From: Saccharospirillum sp039982735 | GTDB taxonomy: Bacteria; Pseudomonadota; Gammaproteobacteria; Pseudomonadales; Natronospirillaceae | Length of the DNA: 64,000 nucleotides | Assembly (NCBI RefSeq): GCF_039982735.1 | Contig: NZ_JBDWXV010000017.1 | Coordinates: forward strand, 62,001 to 126,000 | Direction: 5' to 3' | Notes under the pieces: generated by a model | Databases searched by the model: none | What the model saw: only the letters and a program-made list of their open reading frames with translations | Told to the model about the DNA's origin: nothing | Part shown: in pieces, positions 57,905 through 64,000 of the stretch | How positions within the stretch are numbered: position 1 is the first letter of the stretch | Layout of the letters: the number at the start of each line of letters is the position of its first letter | Made by a program: the position numbers and the translations under genes

Positions 57905-58855
57905 TTAGCGGCGTGCCTGGTACTCTTCTTCTGCGGTGTCTGGCAGATACAGCGGACCGTTCGCCTTGATCCACTTATCGACTTCTTCGCCCTGCTCATG
58001 CGCAGCGATGGCATCGAAAGCCGGACCACCCAGGTGCGGGTTCAGTTCGATAGTGGCGTTAGCTTCGCCGTCGGCCATCGCCCGGAAAATATCGGGAACC
58101 GCGTCGATCGACAACACCAGAATGTCTTCAGCCGGTTGCAGTTGCGCTTCCTTGATCGCCTGAATAGCGCCCAGGGCCATGTCATCATTGTGAGCAAACA
58201 GCGCACAGATGTTGTCGCCGCCGCCTTCCGCTTTCAGAAAGCTTTCCATCACTTCCTTGCCGCCCGCCCGGGTAAAGTCACCCGACTGCGAGCGAATAAT
58301 GTTCATGTTCGGGAAGTTGGAAATCACCGAGTCGAAACCGGTTTTACGGTCAATGGCAGCGGAAGAACCGACGGTGCCCTGAAGCTCAACAATATCACAG
58401 ACGCCATTGGTTTCAGCGGCCAGCCAGGAAGCCGCCAGAGCGCCTTCTTCGGTAAAGTCAGAGGCGACTTTGGTCAGATAGAGGCTGGGGTCGGCATCGA
58501 CACCGCGGTCGATCAGGACCACCGGAATTTCCGCACGCTGGGCTTCGCGCAATACCTGATCCCAGCCGGTTTCAACCACCGGTGCGAGCAGAATGCCATC
58601 AACACCCTGAGCGATGAATGAACGAACTGCCTTAATCTGGTTTTCCTGTCGTTGCTGAGCATCGGAGAATTTCAGATCGATGCCACGCGCTTCGGCTTCG
58701 GCTTTAATGGAGTTGGTTTCGGAGGTCCGCCAGCCGCTTTCAGAGCCGATTTGTGAGAAGCCATAGGTTTCGGCGAACGCCGGGCTGCTGAGTAGAACCG
58801 CAGTGCTGGCAGCCAGTGCTGGCAGCATCGATGTAAACGTCTTGCTAAGTTTCAT
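57905..58855 (-). CDS. ytfQ: Galactofuranose-type sugar-binding protein, YtfQ-like
   Basis: The 316-aa protein has a signal peptide ending near AFA (residue 28). The mature protein follows YtfQ closely: YGFSQIGSESGWRTSETNSIK, QRQENQIKAVRSFIAQGVDGILLAPVVETGW, VELQGTVGSSAAIDRKTGF, IRSQSGDFTRAGGKEVMESFLKA and the PLYLPDTAEEE end. It binds the sugar in the periplasm and delivers it to YtfRT-YjfF. Galactofuranose is the known ligand in E. coli; a different sugar is possible here. AAGGGG precedes the ATG. Confidence 0.9.
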   Translation of the reverse strand: MKLSKTFTSMLPALAASTAVLLSSPAFAETYGFSQIGSESGWRTSETNSIKAEAEARGIDLKFSDAQQRQENQIKAVRSFIAQGVDGILLAPVVETGWDQVLREAQRAEIPVVLIDRGVDADPSLYLTKVASDFTEEGALAASWLAAETNGVCDIVELQGTVGSSAAIDRKTGFDSVISNFPNMNIIRSQSGDFTRAGGKEVMESFLKAEGGGDNICALFAHNDDMALGAIQAIKEAQLQPAEDILVLSIDAVPDIFRAMADGEANATIELNPHLGGPAFDAIAAHEQGEEVDKWIKANGPLYLPDTAEEEYQARR

Positions 58856-59156
58856 AATTCACCCCTTGTGAGATTGTTGTTAGCATGGGTACACGGTGAT
58901 CGTGAGTCAGCGCCACTAAAACTTACGGCCATGGGGTGAACAAGTAAATCCGGTCACCCGGACTCTAGTCCTTTTGTCCATATTCACAGCCTAATTAGCG
59001 TAAGGTGTTCTCAAACTGCAATCCAGGGGGTCAACATTGCCCCTGTTACGGGCCGTCAGCCCGGTGTCGCTTTCGGGCGTTTAATAGACTGGGTTAGTCT
59101 GAGCGGTACGTCAGTGCGTACCCTTAAACCACCTGATAATCACATGAGACTTGTTC
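58856..59156. promoter_or_regulatory. Divergent promoter region of the sugar importer and sulfatase-fold gene
   Basis: The 301 bp hold no gene. They must contain the ytfQ promoter and the AraC site, but I see no clear motif that fixes either. Confidence 0.35.
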
Positions 59157-60767
59157 ATGCCCCATCGCCCGGTCATCCGGCACCTTATCACTGTTGTGGC
59201 CTTTGTAGCGCTCTTTGTCGCACTCTCGCTGCCCAACCGGCTGGTCTGGATCGCGCCACCCGCTTTTGTCTTTTTCCCGCTGGAAATGCTGGTCATCGGT
59301 TTCCTATTACTGATTCCGGGCGTTGTCGGTAAAGGCGTGCATGGTTTGCTGGCAGCGATGCTGGGCCTGGGCATGCTGCTGCGCGGCGCTGATCTGGTCA
59401 CCCACGAAATCTTTGCGCGACGCTTTAATCCGGTTTTCGACAGCCACCTGCTGGCGGATGCCAGCCGCCTGCTGAGCGGGGTACTGGGCAGCCTGGCGTC
59501 GGTATTGGTTGCGCTCGGGCTGGTGTTGATCGTCGCCCTGGTGTGCTGGCTGGCTTATGTCATGCTCGGGCGTATTCAACGCACCTTGCAAGCCGCGCCG
59601 CGTCTGGCCGGTGTAGCATTGCTGGCGCTGTTGCTGGCCTGGGGCGGGCTAAAAGCCACGGGCTGGTCACGCGCCGATACCTTCGCCTGGGATCAACTGG
59701 TCGCCCACGGGCGGGATACCGTTCACAGCCTTCAGGATATACAGGACTTTGCAGCAACGGTAGGTGATGATGCCGCCGCCGAGCTTCCTGCCGACTCGTT
59801 GTTTTCACGCCTGGAAGGAAAAGATGTCTACATCGTGTTTGCCGAATCTTACGGCCGGGTGCTGCTGGAGCGAGACCCCTTCAAGGAACCCATAGCCGAC
59901 AAACTGGCCTGGGCGGAAGCCGCGCTCGATGCCGAAGGCCTGCAGATGCGCAGCGCCTTTCTGACGGCCCCCACCGTGGGCGGACTGAGCTGGCTGGCCC
60001 ATGCCTCGGTGCTGTCCGGCGCCTGGATCGACAGCGAAACCCGCTACAAGAGCCTCATTCTCAGTGAACGGGTCACCCTGAACCGGCTGTTTCAGCAGGC
60101 TGGCTGGCGTACCGTAGCGGCAATGCCGGCGATCAGCCTGGCCTGGCCCGAAGGCGACTATTACGGGTACGACCAAATCTACCATGCCCATAATTTCGGC
60201 TACGAGGGCCTGCCCTTCAACTGGGTAACCATGCCCGACCAGTACGTCTGGTCGGCTCTGCAGGCGCGCGAGCGCAGCGGGCAAAACCGGCCGCCGATCA
60301 TGGCGGAACTGGCCCTGATTTCCTCGCACGCCCCCTGGACACCCAACACCCGGCTGGTGCCATGGGATCAGGTCGGCGACGGCCAAATCTTTAACGACCA
60401 GGCCCAGGCCGGGCCCAGCCCGGAAGAAGTCTGGAGCGATGTGAATTCCATTCGCCAGTATTACCGCCAATCGATCGAATACATGCTGGAAACGCTGGTC
60501 TCCTATCTGCAGGAGTACGGCGACGACGATCTGGTGCTGCTGGTGCTGGGCGACCACCAGGCTGCACCCATGATTACCGGCGATGCCGACAACCGAGACG
60601 TACCCGTACATCTGATTGCCAGTGACCCGGCGGTCATCGACGCCATCGAAGACTGGCAATGGCAACCCGGTCTGCTACCGGATGCCGACGCTCCGGTCTG
60701 GCGCATGGACCTTGTACGCGACCGCTTTATAGAGGCGTTTTCCGAACCAAGCGAGGAAGCTAACTGA
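59157..60767 (+). CDS. Membrane-anchored sulfatase/alkaline-phosphatase-fold protein
   Basis: The 536-aa protein has about five membrane segments in the first 170 residues. A large extracytoplasmic domain follows, with features of the LtaS/EptA-like sulfatase fold: DVYIVFAESYGR (about residue 223, Ser as candidate nucleophile region), TVGGLSWLAHASVLSG, LISSHAPWTP and VLLVLGDHQAAPM. Such enzymes transfer or remove phospho-groups on envelope lipids or glycans. The start ATG at 59157 is used; a TTG two codons earlier is possible. The next gene overlaps by one base. Confidence 0.8.
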   Translation: MPHRPVIRHLITVVAFVALFVALSLPNRLVWIAPPAFVFFPLEMLVIGFLLLIPGVVGKGVHGLLAAMLGLGMLLRGADLVTHEIFARRFNPVFDSHLLADASRLLSGVLGSLASVLVALGLVLIVALVCWLAYVMLGRIQRTLQAAPRLAGVALLALLLAWGGLKATGWSRADTFAWDQLVAHGRDTVHSLQDIQDFAATVGDDAAAELPADSLFSRLEGKDVYIVFAESYGRVLLERDPFKEPIADKLAWAEAALDAEGLQMRSAFLTAPTVGGLSWLAHASVLSGAWIDSETRYKSLILSERVTLNRLFQQAGWRTVAAMPAISLAWPEGDYYGYDQIYHAHNFGYEGLPFNWVTMPDQYVWSALQARERSGQNRPPIMAELALISSHAPWTPNTRLVPWDQVGDGQIFNDQAQAGPSPEEVWSDVNSIRQYYRQSIEYMLETLVSYLQEYGDDDLVLLVLGDHQAAPMITGDADNRDVPVHLIASDPAVIDAIEDWQWQPGLLPDADAPVWRMDLVRDRFIEAFSEPSEEAN

Positions 60768-61522
60768 TGGCACACACCGGATGGCGCGAACGCCTGGGGC
60801 TTTGGCGCTCACTGCTGATGTATTACGGCATTCCCGGGCGACAGTCGCGCATGCGCCGTTGTTACGGGCAATTTATCCGCCCCGGCGACCTGTGTTTCGA
60901 GATCGGTGCCCATGTTGGCAACCGGCTGATGGCCTGGCGCGATCTGGACGCCACCGTCGTGGCCGTGGAACCACAACCCTTATTAATGGACACCTTGCGC
61001 CGCCGTTATGGCAAAGACCCGAAAATTACCCTGGTCGAGGAAGCCATAGGTGCCAAACCGGGCGAAGCCACCCTGTTTATTAGCACGCGTACGCCCACGG
61101 TCACGACGATGTCGCGGGAGTGGATAACCAAGGTGCAACAGGATGCGTCATTTCAGTCGGTACGTTGGGACCGCGAAGTGACCGTCCCCGTCACCACGCT
61201 CGATGCCCTGATCGAACTACACGGCGAGCCCCGGTTTTGTAAAATCGATGTTGAAGGGTTTGAACTGGCGGTATTACAGGGGTTATCCCAACCGCTGGCA
61301 GCCCTGTCGTTCGAGTACATTCCGGCCAGCATCGACATCGCGCTGGCTTGCATCAACCGCCTTGAAGATCTGGGCAACTACGAATACAACCTCGCCCCCG
61401 GCGAAACTCACCGCCTGCAATTCGACCGCTGGCTCACCCCGGGTGAAATGACACGCAAGCTGGAAGTGACCCGCGAAGGCAGCGGCGATGTGTATGCCAG
61501 ACGCCTTGGGTCTTTCTCTTAA
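60767..61522 (+). CDS. FkbM family SAM-dependent methyltransferase
   Basis: The 251-aa protein has a SAM-binding region with CFEIGAHVGNRLMAWRDLDATVVAVEPQP (about residues 43-71) and the FkbM block FCKIDVEGFELAVLQGLSQPLAALSFEYIP. The family O-methylates sugars or polyketides. It is coupled to the upstream sulfatase-fold gene (one-base overlap), suggesting envelope glycan or lipid modification. Confidence 0.85.
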   Translation: MAHTGWRERLGLWRSLLMYYGIPGRQSRMRRCYGQFIRPGDLCFEIGAHVGNRLMAWRDLDATVVAVEPQPLLMDTLRRRYGKDPKITLVEEAIGAKPGEATLFISTRTPTVTTMSREWITKVQQDASFQSVRWDREVTVPVTTLDALIELHGEPRFCKIDVEGFELAVLQGLSQPLAALSFEYIPASIDIALACINRLEDLGNYEYNLAPGETHRLQFDRWLTPGEMTRKLEVTREGSGDVYARRLGSFS

Positions 61523-61620
61523 CCCTATATCGGTGGCATTGGTCCGCATCGGCGACCTGGGACGCTCCCATGGGGTCGGCGGTCAAATTGACTGCATTGC
61601 CATTAGGCCGCGACGGGTGA

Positions 61621-61711
61621 CAGGGTTGCTCCTGCGGGGGCGCTGTAAATACATCCATGTAAGCTTAACTTCGGCATCCATGCCTCAGATACCCCCGCAG
61701 GAGCAACCCTG
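61621..61711. repeat. Palindromic intergenic element with perfect 20-bp arms
   Basis: CAGGGTTGCTCCTGCGGGGG (61621-61640) and its exact complement CCCCCGCAGGAGCAACCCTG (61692-61711) bracket a 51-bp centre containing TACATCCATGTA. It lies between the convergent FkbM and SAM-methyltransferase genes. This looks like a REP/MITE-type element that also can end transcription from both sides. Confidence 0.75.
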
Positions 61712-61753
61712 CCACCCGCCGCTAGCGCATCGCAAACACCTACCTGGCATTTT

Positions 61754-62566
61754 TTAGAATGGCAACGCCAGAACATCGGTATGTCCAACGGTACAGGTAC
61801 CAGTGCTTACCTTGGATAGCCGAAACTGAACCCAGTCTTCCAGCGAACTGGGCTCGATATCCGGGTTATCGGCAACTGCCCCTGCAATGCCAGTGATCAG
61901 CTCCGTCACCATCGCCTGATCGGCGCCGTCCAATACCCAGGGGCTGCTGGCGGAATACACCCTGAAGCCGGCTTGAGTGAACAGACGCTGCAAAACGGCA
62001 CCGGAGTCAGGCCCCAGCGCCGGGCCAAGGCCCTTGTCTGTGCGCTGATCCTGATTAAACGCCGCCAGTACGGCGTCATCCAGCGGGTGACGCGGTGTCC
62101 AGTGCGTGGTGCCATCGTAATTCAGGGCGGCATAAAGACCGACCGGGTGTTGCTGGTTTTGCGCCTTCAGCGCCGTTGCCAGCGCACCTATAAAATGCTC
62201 GGACACCAGATCGAACAGCGCCGAGGCGGTAATGAGGCGAGCGCCATCCAATGGCAAGGCACTCAACGATGCCAGGTCCGCTATGCACGGCTCTATGTGA
62301 TGCGTTGCGCCATGCCTACGCTCAGCTTCGGCAAGCAAAGCCGCATCGTTATCGACCAGACGCCAGGTCGGCAAGTGCTGCGTCGGCGAAGTTAGCGCTC
62401 GCAAGGTGGAACCGGTACCCGCCCCCAGATCAACCACCACTGGGTTCTGGTGTGAGGAACCACTCACTTCAAGCCACCGCATTGCCTGATCCCGCAGGGC
62501 GTTATCGCGAGCACGCCCGTCTGCGGCCTCGCGCAGATCAAGCCAATCGATACTGAATCCACTCAT
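61754..62566 (-). CDS. Class I SAM-dependent methyltransferase
   Basis: The 270-aa protein has the SAM motif VVVDLGAGTGSTLRAL (about residues 43-58), the acidic VDNDAALLAEAE motif II and a DLASLSALPLDGARLITASALFDLVS block. It is read 15 bp after the GT4 glycosyltransferase gene on the same strand, so they form an operon divergent from the RibA-like gene. Substrate unknown; a small-molecule or glycoside methyl acceptor is likely. Confidence 0.85.
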   Translation of the reverse strand: MSGFSIDWLDLREAADGRARDNALRDQAMRWLEVSGSSHQNPVVVDLGAGTGSTLRALTSPTQHLPTWRLVDNDAALLAEAERRHGATHHIEPCIADLASLSALPLDGARLITASALFDLVSEHFIGALATALKAQNQQHPVGLYAALNYDGTTHWTPRHPLDDAVLAAFNQDQRTDKGLGPALGPDSGAVLQRLFTQAGFRVYSASSPWVLDGADQAMVTELITGIAGAVADNPDIEPSSLEDWVQFRLSKVSTGTCTVGHTDVLALPF

Positions 62567-62581
62567 CGTTGCTGAGATTCC

Positions 62582-63631
62582 TTAGGGGTGTATTGCTTCG
62601 GCAAGCCGCGCCACCCGAAGGGCAGTATCGGCCCAGGTGGGTAGGTTGGCGGCTGCGTTGCGGGCACCGGCCTGCAATTGGCGGCGCAGGTCATCCCGGG
62701 TAATTAAACTGCGCAGGGCTTCTGTTAACGCAACGGTGTCGTCGGGCGGCACCAGCACGCCGGCCGACTCGGGTACCACATCCGGAACAGCACCGGCCCG
62801 GGCGGCGATCACCGGCAAGCCTGCGGCCAGCGCTTCGGCGAAGACCATGCCATAGCCTTCGTACCGGGAAGGCAGAACGAACAGGTCCGCATTCTGAAAC
62901 TCGGGCGCCAGGTCATCGACCGCGCCCACCAGTTCAATACGGTCTTGCAACTGCCGTCGGTTCACCTGTTGCTGCAGGGCGTCGCTCCAGGCGGGGTCGA
63001 ACCCTTTGCCGCCAACAAAGCGAGCCTGCCAGGGCAAGTCGGCCAGGGGTGCCAGCGCATCGATGAGTACATCATGGGCCTTGCGTCGGGTCAGGGAGGC
63101 AACCGTCAGCAACCGCAGCGGCGACCCAATGCAAGGAGCGAAAGGGGCCGGGTCGGTACCGGGCTGCGCTACCGTTACCTTGGTTGGCGGCATAGCGAAC
63201 TGATCGATCAGACTCTGCCGGGTGTGCTCGCTGGTCACCAGCACAGCGCAGGCGGCGTGCAAGGCCCGCTGTTCCGACGCCTGAAACCGCTGCTGCTGAA
63301 CCGGGTCGAGGCCCGATTCCAGCGCCAGTGGGTGATGGCATAGGGCAATGATGCGCAGCCGTTCTGATTCGGCTTCAGCGAGTTGATCCAGCGTGCCAAA
63401 GGCGAGCCCATCGATGATCACCACGGCACCATCCGGCACCGCCGCCAACGCTTGGCGGGCGTCTTCCAGCGCCTGTTCATCGGGGAACGGAAACTGGCTG
63501 GAAAGCGCGATGGTTTCAACGCCCTGGCCCAGTTGCCGCAGCTCGTGAATCAACCGGGAATCGTAGTGATAGCCGCCCGTGGGCGTCGCCAGGTTACCGG
63601 GATAAACGAAGTACACAGTGGTGATGTTCAA
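62582..63631 (-). CDS. Glycosyltransferase family 4 protein
   Basis: The 349-aa GT-B glycosyltransferase has an N-terminal acceptor domain (VYFVYPGNLATPTGGYHYDSRLI). The C-terminal nucleotide-sugar domain shows LLTVASLTRRKAHDVLIDAL and the E-x7-E motif in PSRYEGYGMVFAEALAAGLPVIAA (about residues 257-280). It is divergent from the GTP cyclohydrolase II-like gene and followed by a methyltransferase. The acceptor could be a small metabolite made with the RibA-like product. Confidence 0.88.
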   Translation of the reverse strand: MNITTVYFVYPGNLATPTGGYHYDSRLIHELRQLGQGVETIALSSQFPFPDEQALEDARQALAAVPDGAVVIIDGLAFGTLDQLAEAESERLRIIALCHHPLALESGLDPVQQQRFQASEQRALHAACAVLVTSEHTRQSLIDQFAMPPTKVTVAQPGTDPAPFAPCIGSPLRLLTVASLTRRKAHDVLIDALAPLADLPWQARFVGGKGFDPAWSDALQQQVNRRQLQDRIELVGAVDDLAPEFQNADLFVLPSRYEGYGMVFAEALAAGLPVIAARAGAVPDVVPESAGVLVPPDDTVALTEALRSLITRDDLRRQLQAGARNAAANLPTWADTALRVARLAEAIHP

Positions 63632-63746
63632 CAGGGTTCTGATCCGTTCCCAACAGGGGGTCGTAGCTTATTGAGTAGCGTCCGGGCATGAGACGGCAAG
63701 CCGCCCAGACATCCGTGAACCGTCATAACAGCATTCTGAGTACCTA

Positions 63747-64000
63747 ATGTCCATGCCTGAAGTGACCCGTATGACCAGCACACGCATCCCCACCGAATAC
63801 GGTGATTTCCAGTTGTGTTTCTACACCAATACGCTCGACAATAAAGAACACCTGGCGTTTTTTATGGGCGACATTGCCCACGCCGGGTCGGTTCTGGTTC
63901 GGGTTCATTCCGAATGCTTCACCGGCGATGTACTCGGCTCCCGGCGGTGTGATTGCGGTGAACAACTCGACCGTTCTATGGCCATGGTTGCGAACGCCGG
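63747..64000 (+). CDS. GTP cyclohydrolase II (RibA-like), partial, 3' end outside window
   Basis: The first 84 codons are present. RVHSECFTGDVLGSRRCDCGEQLDRSM is the RibA zinc-site motif with three cysteines (read across about residues 52-78). GTP cyclohydrolase II opens GTP to a pyrimidine for riboflavin. Its position divergent from a glycosyltransferase and methyltransferase, away from visible rib genes, suggests it may instead belong to a specialised pterin- or pyrimidine-type metabolite cluster. Confidence 0.85.
   Translation, partial: MSMPEVTRMTSTRIPTEYGDFQLCFYTNTLDNKEHLAFFMGDIAHAGSVLVRVHSECFTGDVLGSRRCDCGEQLDRSMAMVANA

Overview
The window looks like a chromosomal segment of a marine or halophilic gammaproteobacterium. 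This is inferred from moderate-to-high GC, NsrR-type nitric-oxide boxes, a YtfQRT-YjfF sugar importer, DUF533, SirB and NnrS proteins, and dispersed hairpin-rich intergenic repeats. An Oceanospirillales-like host such as a Saccharospirillum relative is a guess. No rRNA, tRNA, CRISPR array, transposase or phage gene was seen.

Layout. 1-9.2 kb is housekeeping: the N-terminal part of a DEAD-box helicase, a DUF533 protein, a TauE-type permease, an FAD oxidoreductase, SirB, a nitric-oxide module (nnrS, a small membrane protein, nsrR, with NsrR boxes), a small basic protein, an isomaltase-type GH13 enzyme and a MarR regulator. 9.3-50.8 kb is a large catabolic and transport island. It holds three complete tripartite tricarboxylate transporters (TctABC) plus one orphan TctC. 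It has two paralogous IclR regulators and one LysR regulator. Enzymes include two 4,5-dihydroxyphthalate-decarboxylase-like proteins, five related cupin proteins, and a three-component Rieske oxygenase set. A six-gene operon carries clear LigK and LigJ homologues (4-carboxy-4-hydroxy-2-oxoadipate aldolase and 4-oxalomesaconate hydratase). A second long operon carries the Rieske oxygenase, a class II aldolase, a 3-hydroxyisobutyrate-dehydrogenase-like enzyme and an isochorismatase-fold hydrolase. An EutA-like ATPase without EutBC also lies in the island. 51-59 kb holds a chemoreceptor, an AraC regulator and a galactofuranose-type ABC importer. 59-64 kb holds a membrane sulfatase-fold protein, an FkbM methyltransferase, a SAM methyltransferase, a GT4 glycosyltransferase and the start of a GTP cyclohydrolase II-like gene.

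How the island may work. TctABC systems take up carboxylates. The Rieske oxygenase and decarboxylase-like proteins would modify an aromatic (di)carboxylate. The cupins are candidates for ring opening, because no LigAB or other classical extradiol enzyme is present. LigJ and LigK would finish the route to pyruvate and oxaloacetate. The substrate is unknown. Two things tie the island together. A 17-bp semi-palindrome, RTTCC-N2-TATA-N2-RAAC, recurs in front of at least five of its operons and upstream of one IclR gene. His-rich metal-handling proteins also recur: a CobW GTPase, a His-tailed 144-aa protein, the EutA-like protein and a Ni/Co permease. This points to an undescribed metal-dependent aromatic-acid pathway under IclR control.
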